Assembly: GCA_965651815.1 (NCBI GenBank)
Contig: CBFGTJ010000216.1
Coordinates: forward strand, 1 to 5,022
From: CBFGTJ01 sp965651815
GTDB lineage: Bacteria > Actinomycetota > Acidimicrobiia > Acidimicrobiales > Microtrichaceae
Length of the DNA stretch: 5,022 bases
Reading direction: 5' to 3'
The notes below the pieces were generated by a model that saw only the letters and a list, made by a program, of their open reading frames with translations, did no database searches and was not told the origin of the DNA. Shown here in pieces: positions 1 to 5,022 of the stretch. Position numbers and translations under genes: made by a program. The number at the start of each line of letters is the position of its first letter. The stretch's first letter is position 1.

Positions 1-171
1 TGCGTGATGGTCGGCGACCGCCACTACGACGTGCTCGGCGCGGCGGCCCACGGCATCGACTGCATCGGGGTGGCGTGGGGCTACAGCTCGGGCACCGAGC
101 TGGTCGACGCCGGCGCCCGCTCGGTCGCCCACGACGTCGACCAGCTGCGCGCCGAGCTCCTGGCCCCGTGA
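1..171 (+). CDS. HAD-family hydrolase (phosphoglycolate phosphatase-like), C-terminal fragment
   Basis: Only the last 56 codons are present, in frame from base 1 to a TGA at 169-171; the start lies outside the window. The fragment begins with CVMVGDRHYDVLGAA, which matches HAD motif IV, where the acidic residues of GDR...D bind the catalytic Mg2+. It continues as GIDCIGVAWGYSSGTEL...AGARSVAHDVDQL, the usual C-terminal end of the Gph/PGP-like subfamily: an IGV.WGYG-type strand, an EL..AGA segment and a final helix. From the family, it should be a cytosolic Mg2+-dependent phosphatase acting on a small phosphorylated metabolite. The nucleophile (motif I) and the cap domain are not visible, so the substrate cannot be named. 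It is followed by a 76-base gap and is probably transcribed separately from the exporter genes. Confidence 0.85.
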   Translation, partial: CVMVGDRHYDVLGAAAHGIDCIGVAWGYSSGTELVDAGARSVAHDVDQLRAELLAP

Positions 172-193
172 GCAGCCGGGGGCGGGCGCCCGT

Positions 194-222
194 GCCGCCG
201 GGTGCCGGACTGCCGGGGCGGC
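194..222 (+). terminator. GC-rich hairpin between the HAD gene and the exporter
   Basis: GCCGCC at 194-199 pairs perfectly with GGCGGC at 217-222. Inside it, CCGG at 205-208 pairs with CCGG at 213-216 around the tetraloop ACTG, leaving a one-sided bulge at 200-204. A separate 10-base palindrome, CGGGCGCCCG, lies just before it at 183-192. The structure begins 22 bases after the HAD stop codon. No T-run follows, so it is not a classic intrinsic terminator, although high-GC actinobacteria often use stems without a U-tract. In DNA this GC-rich such a stem can also arise by chance. Confidence 0.35.
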
Positions 223-234
223 GGGCGGGCTGGG

Positions 235-240
235 TAGGGT
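235..240 (+). promoter_or_regulatory. TAGGGT -10-like element, probable leaderless promoter of the ABC exporter
   Basis: TAGGGT fits the TANNNT pattern of actinobacterial housekeeping -10 elements. Exactly seven bases (241-247) separate it from the GTG at 248, so transcription starting at the normal distance would begin on or next to the start codon and give a leaderless mRNA. No convincing -35 TTGAC was seen about 17 bases further up; that region is uninterrupted G/C. The same bases could serve as a poor Shine-Dalgarno sequence (GGG core), but no purine-rich GGAGG is present, which favours the leaderless reading. Confidence 0.5.
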
Positions 241-247
241 CGCCGCC

Positions 248-1162
248 GTGAGCGGACCGGCCGTCGTCGTCGAGGACCTGGTGGTCCGGTACGGATCGGT
301 GACCGCCGTGGACGGTGCTGCCTTCTCGGCCGCCTCCGGTGAGGTCACCGTGTTGCTCGGTCCCAACGGAGCGGGCAAGACCTCCACCGTCGAGCACCTC
401 GAGGGCTACCGGCGCGCGAGCTCGGGACGCACCTCGGTGCTCGGCCTCGACCCCATCCGGGACCACCGGTCGCTCACACGGGTCGTCGGGATCATGCTGC
501 AGGCCGGTGGCATCCCCACCGGGATCCGGCCCCTCGAGCTGCTGCGCCAGTACGCGGGGTTCTTCGACGACCCGCTCGATCCCCGGGAGCTGCTCGAGGA
601 GGTCGGCCTCGCGCACCGCACGCGGACCTCGTTCCGGCGGTTGTCGGGTGGCGAGCAGCGCCGCCTCTCGCTCGCCCTCGCCCTCGTCGGGCGTCCGCGG
701 GTGGTGTTCCTCGACGAGCCCACCGCCGGGGTGGACCTGGAGGGCCGCGACCTCGTCCGCCGCGTGCTCGGCCGCCTGCGCGACGACGGGGTGTGCGTGC
801 TGATGACCACCCACGACCTCGACGAGGCCGAACGGACCGCCGACCACCTCGTCGTGATGGACCGGGGCAAGGTCGTCGCCGCCGGCAGCCCCGCGACGCT
901 GCTGGACGGCACCGTGGAGGAGGTCCGGTTCGCGGCGCCCGCCGGCCTCGACCTCGACGCGCTGGCCGCGCACCTCGGGCACCGGGTCGTGGAAGAGCGT
1001 CCCGGTGAGTACGCGGTGCTCGCGCCGCCCTCGCCGGCGCTGCTGTCCGAGCTGACGGCGTGGATGGCCCGCCACGACGTCCGCCTCGGCGACCTGCGGG
1101 CCGACCGCCATCGGCTCGACGACGTGGTGCGCCGGCTGACCGGGGGCGGTGGGGCGTCGTGA
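248..1162 (+). CDS. ABC transporter ATP-binding protein (DrrA/CcmA type)
   Basis: This 304-residue ATPase subunit should power an ABC-2-type exporter from the cytoplasmic face of the membrane. All nucleotide-binding motifs are intact and in order: Walker A GPNGAGKTS at 38-46, Q-loop Gln85, signature LSGGEQRR at 132-139, Walker B RVVFLDEP at 151-158 followed by the D-loop TAGVD, and the switch His189 in TTHDLDEAE. Residues from about 222 form the extra C-terminal domain found in DrrA-like ATPases. The GTG start is chosen because the ABC domain begins at once (VVVEDLVVRYG) and a -10-like TAGGGT lies seven bases upstream. Its stop overlaps the start of the membrane subunit, so the two are almost certainly co-translated partners. 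The substrate is unknown; drugs, lipids and heme-related compounds are all possible for this family. Confidence 0.93.
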   Translation: MSGPAVVVEDLVVRYGSVTAVDGAAFSAASGEVTVLLGPNGAGKTSTVEHLEGYRRASSGRTSVLGLDPIRDHRSLTRVVGIMLQAGGIPTGIRPLELLRQYAGFFDDPLDPRELLEEVGLAHRTRTSFRRLSGGEQRRLSLALALVGRPRVVFLDEPTAGVDLEGRDLVRRVLGRLRDDGVCVLMTTHDLDEAERTADHLVVMDRGKVVAAGSPATLLDGTVEEVRFAAPAGLDLDALAAHLGHRVVEERPGEYAVLAPPSPALLSELTAWMARHDVRLGDLRADRHRLDDVVRRLTGGGGAS

Positions 1163-1884
1163 GGGCCTACTGGTCGCAGCTGCGGACCGAGCTGGCGCTG
1201 ACCTCCCGGCAGGGTGAGCAGCTGCTCGTGTCGCTCGGCATCCCGCTGCTGGTGCTGGTGTTCTTCTCGACCGTCGACGTGTTGCCGACCGGCACCGACG
1301 AGCCGGTCGACTTCCTCGCACCGGGGGTGCTGGCCCTCGCCGTGATGTCCACCGCGATGGTGTCGCTCGGGATCGGCACCGGCTTCGAGCGGGCCTACGG
1401 GGTGCTGAAGCGGCTCGGCGCCTCGCCACTCGGGCGTCCACGGTGGGTCGCCGCCAAGATCTCCTCGGTCCTGGTCGTGGAGGTCGTCCAGTGGGTCCTG
1501 CTGATCGCCGTGGCCCTGGCGCTGGGGTGGTCGCCAGCCGCGGGCGGGTGGCCCGCCGCCCTGGTGGGCGGGCTGCTCGGCACCGCCGCGTTCGGGGGGT
1601 TGGGCCTGCTGATGGCCGGGACGCTCCCGGGGCTCGGCACCCTCGCCCTGGCGAACGCCCTCTACCTCGTGCTGCTGCTCACCGGCGGCATGGTGGTGCC
1701 GCTCGACGAGCTCCCCGGAGCGGTCGCTGCGGTCGCCCGGGTGCTGCCCGCAGCCCCGCTCGCCGAGGTGCTCACGGGTTCGCTCATCGAGGGCCGCACC
1801 GTCGGTGCGGGTGCCTGGGTGGCGCTCGCTGCGTGGGCGGTCCTCGCCCCCGCGGTGGCGGCCGCCACCTTCAGGTGGGAGTGA
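1159..1884 (+). CDS. ABC-2 type transporter membrane subunit
   Basis: This 241-residue integral membrane protein is the translocation subunit paired with the preceding ATPase. About six hydrophobic helices are visible, near residues 21-37, 55-75, 101-123, 133-155, 160-182 and 216-238, a normal count and length for an ABC-2 permease. Between helices 2 and 3, residues 77-91 (ERAYGVLKRLGASPL) match the conserved cytoplasmic segment in which ABC-2 permeases carry an E-R...LK.L..SP pattern, thought to contact the ATPase. The GTG at 1159 overlaps the ATPase stop as GTGA, a translational-coupling arrangement. The frame stays open upstream to an ATG at 1060, but that would add 33 Arg/Pro-rich residues read inside the ATPase gene, so the GTG is preferred. 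There is no good ribosome-binding site, consistent with coupling. The substrate is not predictable. Confidence 0.9.
   Translation: MRAYWSQLRTELALTSRQGEQLLVSLGIPLLVLVFFSTVDVLPTGTDEPVDFLAPGVLALAVMSTAMVSLGIGTGFERAYGVLKRLGASPLGRPRWVAAKISSVLVVEVVQWVLLIAVALALGWSPAAGGWPAALVGGLLGTAAFGGLGLLMAGTLPGLGTLALANALYLVLLLTGGMVVPLDELPGAVAAVARVLPAAPLAEVLTGSLIEGRTVGAGAWVALAAWAVLAPAVAAATFRWE
1865..1878. terminator. Short inverted repeat at the 3' end of the permease gene
   Basis: CCACC, TTCA and GGTGG form a perfect 5-base stem with a tetraloop (6 of 6 complementary bases if the loop is counted as TC). It lies just before the TGA at 1882-1884, so it is inside the coding sequence. No T-run follows. It could help end exporter transcription or block readthrough, but it is short enough to be chance. 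Confidence 0.25.
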
Positions 1885-1888
1885 CCCA

Positions 1889-1914
1889 GGTCGGAGGACG
1901 GAGCGGGACCGACC
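1889..1914. terminator. Inverted repeat in the convergent gap, possible bidirectional terminator
   Basis: GGTCGG at 1889-1894 is the exact reverse complement of CCGACC at 1909-1914, with a 14-base loop. It occupies most of the 34-base gap between the permease stop and the ctaG stop, where transcription from both sides must end or collide. The loop is long and neither flank has a T-run, so any terminator role is inferred mainly from position. Confidence 0.3.
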
Positions 1915-1918
1915 GCCC

Positions 1919-2776
1919 TCAGCGCGGCTCGCCGCCGTCGCCGGGAGCGACGACCTCCGTGCCCGTCACGAGCTTGCCCCGGTAGCGCTGCTGTTCGCCC
2001 CGCTCGCCGAGCGCCCAGCGGAAGAAGATCGTGGCGATGATCACCCAGAGGTAGGACCCGGTCACGACCTTCATGATCACGCCGGCGACCTGCTGGTCCT
2101 GCTGGACGCTGAGGCCCCACATGCGGGGTCCGTGGTCGTAGGCGCGGTAGAGGATGGTCTCGGCGGTCGTGAGGAAGGCGGCCGGGATCGTCGGGATGAT
2201 CGAGAGCAGGAACACCACGAGCATCTGCGCGGGCGGGGTGACCCGCAGCTCGGGCAGCGGCCCGCACACCGACATCCACACGAGCAGCGAGGACAGCACC
2301 ATCACGACGTGCACGCCGTAGTGCAGCGCACCGTTGGTCACCGACGTGTCGACCAGCCACGACCAGTGCATCGCCGCGGTGAGGCCGAGGTTGACCAGCA
2401 GCGCCGGCGCCGGTCGTCCCCAGTGGCGCACGAAGCGCCGCAGTCCTCCCTGCCCGATCAGCAGCCGCGCCAGCCACGTGGGTGTGGCCAGCAGCAGCAT
2501 CGGCGGGAAGACCAGCATGAGCAGCGAGTGCTGCACCATGTGCACCGAGTAGAGGCGCTGCTCGGCGATCTCGTGGACGGGGTAGTCCGCGGAGATCCAG
2601 AAGACGGCGACCGCGAGCACGAACCACGCCTTCTGCCGCCGGGTGATCGGTGGCTCACCGGCTGCGACGGCCTTCGGCTGGATGACCCGCGTGGCGTAGA
2701 GACCGAGCGCCACCATGGCCCCGGCCAGGAGCCACACCTCGGGGTGGGGCGTCCAGGCCGGGATGGCGGCGGTCAT
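1919..2776 (-). CDS. ctaG: Cytochrome c oxidase assembly protein, caa3 CtaG family
   Basis: This 285-residue membrane protein matches the caa3_CtaG family, which is required for assembly of caa3 oxidase, probably at the copper-insertion step; it is unrelated to the Cox11-type CtaG of proteobacteria. About seven hydrophobic helices are visible, near 14-31, 48-64, 83-99, 122-138, 151-171, 183-204 and 231-254. Candidate copper-binding residues are the HMVQH pair (His79, His83), His137, and His152 and His156 in LHYGVH. The family segment DQQ.AG.IM appears at 227-235 (DQQVAGVIM). The last 30 residues are a polar tail. The ATG lies 6 bases beyond the ctaF stop, with GGAGGA (2794-2789) 12 bases upstream, a slightly long spacing. 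It is the last gene of the ctaD-E-F-G order, which strongly supports the assignment. Confidence 0.92.
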   Translation of the reverse strand: MTAAIPAWTPHPEVWLLAGAMVALGLYATRVIQPKAVAAGEPPITRRQKAWFVLAVAVFWISADYPVHEIAEQRLYSVHMVQHSLLMLVFPPMLLLATPTWLARLLIGQGGLRRFVRHWGRPAPALLVNLGLTAAMHWSWLVDTSVTNGALHYGVHVVMVLSSLLVWMSVCGPLPELRVTPPAQMLVVFLLSIIPTIPAAFLTTAETILYRAYDHGPRMWGLSVQQDQQVAGVIMKVVTGSYLWVIIATIFFRWALGERGEQQRYRGKLVTGTEVVAPGDGGEPR

Positions 2777-2782
2777 CGGTCG

Positions 2783-3253
2783 TCAGCTTCCTCCGTCGGC
2801 GGTGGTCTGCCCGGAGCCCGCACCCGGTTCGACGGCGGCGTCGGACCCTCCCTCGGCGGGACGGTCGAGCGCCGGTGGCGGGTCGTTGAAGCGGGTGGTG
2901 CCCGAGTCCTCCCAGAAGTTCATGGAGGTGAGCGTCCCGCCGTAGACGGCCATGGCGACGATCGCACCGAACCAGAAGATCCGGCGCAGCATCGGCTGGT
3001 CGAACTTGAGGTGCATGAAGTACAGGGCCACCAGGAAGAACTTCACGACCATCAGGAAGATCAGCAGCGGCACGGCGATCTTCCGGGACGACTCGCCGAA
3101 CCACTCGTCCCACCACTCGGTGCTGACCTCGAGCGCGGTCAGCACGACGAGCACCCAGAAGATCGTGAAGAACTGGCCGTCGGTCGGGCCGTGGTGCGCC
3201 TCGTGCTCGGCCTCGGTGGTGTGGCCGGCCAGGTCGGCCGTGGGAGTGCTCAT
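2783..3253 (-). CDS. ctaF: Cytochrome c oxidase subunit IV (prokaryotic COX4 family)
   Basis: This 156-residue small subunit of the oxidase has three predicted helices near 28-44, 59-80 and 92-110. The diagnostic segment of the bacterial subunit IV/CyoD-like family is present at 71-83, KFFLVALYFMHLK, after TALEV at 39-43. Family members are non-catalytic and help stabilise the complex. The N-terminus before the first helix has four histidines (11, 17, 20, 21), and about 45 residues after helix 3 form a Pro/Gly/Ala/acidic tail with no visible domain; together these make it longer than the roughly 100-residue core of the family. The ATG is well supported: GAGGA (3265-3261) sits 7 bases upstream and overlaps the ctaE stop (TGAGGAG), so translation is probably coupled to ctaE. 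Confidence 0.9.
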   Translation of the reverse strand: MSTPTADLAGHTTEAEHEAHHGPTDGQFFTIFWVLVVLTALEVSTEWWDEWFGESSRKIAVPLLIFLMVVKFFLVALYFMHLKFDQPMLRRIFWFGAIVAMAVYGGTLTSMNFWEDSGTTRFNDPPPALDRPAEGGSDAAVEPGAGSGQTTADGGS

Positions 3254-3263
3254 GCCCGGCTCC

Positions 3264-3893
3264 TCAGGGGATCAGGTAGACGACGGTGAAGATCAGGACC
3301 CACACGATGTCGACGAAGTGCCAGTAGAGGCCGACCACCTCGACGGCCTCGGGGTGGATCCGCCTGCGGAACGACAACCCCGTCGTCACGAGCAGCATGA
3401 TCACGCCCGCGGCGACGTGCACCCCGTGCAGGCCGGTGAGCCCGAAGAACGCGGACGAGGCGACGTTGGTGGTGAAGCCCAGGCCGTGGTTCACGAACTC
3501 CGTGAACTCGTAGACCTGGCCGCCCAGGAACAGGCCGCCGAGGATCGACGTGGCCACCAGCCACAGCCGCATGCGGGCGACGTCCTTGCGGACGATGGCG
3601 TTCACCGACAGCACCATCGTGAGCGAGCTCATCAGGAGGATGAACGACGTCATCGAGGTGAAGGGGATGTCGAACAGCTCCGACACCTTGAGGTCGGACC
3701 CCGCCAGCCCCTCGATCTCGCCGGGACGGTTCTTGTAGACGAGGTACGTCGAGATCATGCCGCCGAACAGGAGGCAGTCCGACGCGAGGAACACCCACAT
3801 CGACAGCTTCTCGTTGGAGATGCCGGTCGCGGTGGGGTGAGCCTCCGCGGGGAGCTCCCCGGCGGAGAGCTCGTCGAAGGTGACGTCAGCCAA
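3264..3893 (-). CDS. ctaE: Cytochrome c oxidase subunit III (short, five-helix form)
   Basis: This 209-residue protein is complete for the short bacterial form of subunit III, which lacks the first two helices of the seven-helix version. Five hydrophobic spans lie near 31-52, 77-99, 108-127, 147-171 and 186-208. Family signatures are TGLHGVHV at 153-160 and YWHFVDIVW at 190-198. Residue 39 in FLASDCLLFGG is Asp, where the classical subunit III has the conserved Glu of a SE..FF-type motif. The start is a TTG: its codon at 3893-3891 has an excellent ribosome-binding site, GAGGAGG, six bases upstream, and the next in-frame ATG (Met32) would remove part of helix 1. The gene overlaps the end of ctaD by 8 bases, so the two are translationally coupled. 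Confidence 0.93.
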   Translation of the reverse strand: MADVTFDELSAGELPAEAHPTATGISNEKLSMWVFLASDCLLFGGMISTYLVYKNRPGEIEGLAGSDLKVSELFDIPFTSMTSFILLMSSLTMVLSVNAIVRKDVARMRLWLVATSILGGLFLGGQVYEFTEFVNHGLGFTTNVASSAFFGLTGLHGVHVAAGVIMLLVTTGLSFRRRIHPEAVEVVGLYWHFVDIVWVLIFTVVYLIP

Positions 3894-5022
3894 CGGGGGC
3901 CTCCTCGGTCTGCTCCGCCTCGGTCTGCTCGGCCTCGCCCTCGGAGGCGTCGGCAGCGTCGCCGCCCTCGCCCTCCGGGAGCTCCGCGGCCGCGCCCTCG
4001 GACCCGTCGGTCGACGGCGTGGCCGGCCCGAGGCCGAGGTCGTCCTCGGGCGCGGTCGACGGCTCCATCACCCAGCCGAACACGCCCGCCACGAACAGCA
4101 CGCCACCCGGCACCGCCCACCACAGGTTGAAGATCAGCCCGTAGCCGATGAGCGGGAGGCCCAGCGCCATGAGGAGCGGGAAGTACGACGGGGACGGCAG
4201 GTGCACGTTCGTCGCATCGCCCTTCTGGACGATGTCCTCGGTCTTCGCGATCCGCACGGCCCGGCCGCGCTCGTCGTGGCCGTACTTGCGGTGCCAGAAC
4301 TCGTCGAACTCCTCGATGACCGGGGTCTCGTCGAAGTTGTGCTCCGGGGTGGGCGACGGGATCATCCACTCGATCCCGCGTGCGTCCCACGGGTCCGGGC
4401 CGACGTCGACCGGGTTGCGACGGTGCTTCCGCCAGCTCAGCGCCACGTTGGCGATGAAGACCAGGATCGACACCGCGAGGATGAACGCCCCGATCGTGGA
4501 GACCAGGTTCCACACCTCGAACCCCTGGTTCTCGGTGTAGGTCCAGGTGCGGCGCATCATGCCCTGCACACCGAGGATGTGCATCGGGCCGAAGGTCATG
4601 TTGAACCCGACCAGCATCAGCCAGAAGTGCCACTTGCCGGCGCGCTCACCGAGGCGGTGGCCGAAGATCTTGGGCCACCAGAAGTACATGCCGGCGAACA
4701 GGCCGAGCATCGCGCCACCGAAGAGCACGTAGTGGAAGTGGGCGATGATGTAGTAGGTGTCGGTCTGCTGCTGGTCGCCGGGGGCGAACGCGTGGCTCAC
4801 GCCGGAGAGGCCGCCGATGGTGAACATGCCCACCAGGCCGCACGCGAACAGCATCGCGGTGGTGAACCTGAGCCGGCCACCGTAGAGGGTCGCCAGCCAG
4901 TTCAGGATCTTCACGCCGGTCGGCACGGCGATGAACATCGTCGACAGCGAGAACGCCAGCACGGACATCTGCCCCATGCCCGAGGCGAACATGTGGTGGG
5001 CCCACACGCCCCAGCCCATGAA
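3886..5022 (-). CDS. ctaD: Cytochrome c oxidase subunit I, C-terminal part (catalytic subunit, 5' end outside window)
   Basis: 378 codons are visible, counted from the Phe at 5022-5020; the frame is open at the edge. This is the second half of the catalytic subunit, from helix VII on. Visible functional residues: the CuB ligands His9-His10 (WAHHM); the K-channel lysine Lys38 (PTGVKILNW); the metal-site Asp88 in TDTYY; the heme a3 ligand His95 and heme a ligand His97 in AHFHYVLFGG; and the heme-propionate pair Arg157-Arg158 in GMMRRTWTY. After helix XII (about 171-196) come a polar linker and two more helices (about 281-299 and 303-318), fitting the 14-helix subunit I that is paired with a five-helix subunit III. 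A 59-residue tail then carries 18 Asp/Glu and no Lys/Arg/His. Oddities are Thr87 at the usual Mg-site His, and Met instead of Pro in GMPRR. The D-channel region, heme a axial partner and cross-linked Tyr lie outside. Confidence 0.97.
   Translation of the reverse strand, partial: FMGWGVWAHHMFASGMGQMSVLAFSLSTMFIAVPTGVKILNWLATLYGGRLRFTTAMLFACGLVGMFTIGGLSGVSHAFAPGDQQQTDTYYIIAHFHYVLFGGAMLGLFAGMYFWWPKIFGHRLGERAGKWHFWLMLVGFNMTFGPMHILGVQGMMRRTWTYTENQGFEVWNLVSTIGAFILAVSILVFIANVALSWRKHRRNPVDVGPDPWDARGIEWMIPSPTPEHNFDETPVIEEFDEFWHRKYGHDERGRAVRIAKTEDIVQKGDATNVHLPSPSYFPLLMALGLPLIGYGLIFNLWWAVPGGVLFVAGVFGWVMEPSTAPEDDLGLGPATPSTDGSEGAAAELPEGEGGDAADASEGEAEQTEAEQTEEAPVG
3900..3906 (-). promoter_or_regulatory. 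Ribosome-binding site that fixes the TTG start of ctaE
   Basis: On the minus strand this reads GAGGAGG, close to a full match to the anti-Shine-Dalgarno sequence, six bases (CCCCCG) before the TTG at 3893-3891. It lies inside the last codons of ctaD (Glu-Glu-Ala), so ribosomes finishing ctaD could reinitiate here. It is the main reason to accept the TTG. Confidence 0.8.
3904..3933 (-). repeat. 15-base tandem duplication in the ctaD tail
   Basis: Two adjacent 15-base units (3904-3918 and 3919-3933) differ at one base (C at 3916, G at 3931). In the ctaD frame each encodes Ala-Glu-Gln-Thr-Glu, giving AEQTEAEQTE near the C-terminus. The length is a multiple of three, so the frame is kept. It looks like a recent in-frame duplication in a low-constraint acidic tail, ending just before the ctaE start. 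Confidence 0.8.

Noticed and set aside
183..192. The palindrome CGGGCGCCCG as an operator
   Set aside because: A 10-base all-G/C palindrome is easily produced by chance in this composition, and no second copy was seen.
1060..1161. An upstream ATG start for the permease
   Set aside because: It would add 33 Arg/Pro-rich residues encoded within the ATPase gene with no similarity to permease N-termini; the GTG at 1159 with a GTGA overlap fits better.
1662..2627. A 321-codon minus-strand frame overlapping ctaG and the permease
   Set aside because: It is out of frame with ctaG, Arg/Ala-rich, and crosses the convergent gap into the antisense of the permease; the ctaG frame explains the DNA.
1805..3289. 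A 494-codon open frame on the plus strand opposite ctaG and ctaF
   Set aside because: It is antisense to two clearly recognisable genes, its product is Arg/His/Asp/Gly-rich with no domain or hydrophobic pattern, and it arises from high GC keeping stops rare.
2952..4130. A 392-codon open frame on the plus strand opposite ctaE and neighbours
   Set aside because: It is a low-complexity Arg/His/Pro product antisense to ctaE, ctaF and ctaD; a codon-bias shadow.
3755..4633. A 292-codon minus-strand frame overlapping ctaD and ctaE
   Set aside because: It lies in another frame of the same strand and is Arg/Gly/Pro-rich; the ctaD and ctaE frames carry all conserved oxidase motifs.

Overview
The window is high-GC DNA with compact, overlapping genes and GTG/TTG starts. 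Together with the protein features (a caa3-type cytochrome oxidase with a CtaG-type assembly protein, and Actinobacteria-like cox sequences), this suggests an actinobacterium, possibly of the Acidimicrobiia. That placement is inferred from sequence style and remembered family motifs, not from a search.

Left half, plus strand. The window opens inside the 3' end of a HAD-family phosphatase gene (to 171). A 76-base gap follows. It holds a GC-rich hairpin and a TAGGGT -10-like hexamer placed so that transcription could begin on the GTG start of the next gene. Then comes a two-gene ABC-2/DrrAB-type exporter: the ATPase (248-1162) and the membrane subunit (1159-1884), joined by a 4-base GTGA overlap. 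Its substrate cannot be read from the sequence.

Right half, minus strand. Four genes are read from right to left: ctaD (3886-5022, 5' end outside the window), ctaE (3264-3893), ctaF (2783-3253) and ctaG (1919-2776). They form one tightly packed operon, with an 8-base overlap and then gaps of 10 and 6 bases. The products are subunits I, III and IV of an aa3/caa3-type heme-copper cytochrome c oxidase and a membrane protein for its copper-dependent assembly. The oxidase reduces O2 to water with electrons from cytochrome c and pumps protons. Subunit II (ctaC) is not in the window and probably lies upstream of ctaD.

The exporter and the oxidase operon converge on a 34-base intergenic gap at 1885-1918, with two small inverted repeats at or next to it. 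No gene-free stretch exceeds 300 bases. I saw no RNA gene, mobile element or CRISPR array. The window is largely ordinary respiratory-chain DNA, and I do not see a new system. The points worth checking are the probable leaderless exporter promoter, the variant residues and acidic repeat-bearing tail of CtaD, and the TTG start of ctaE.
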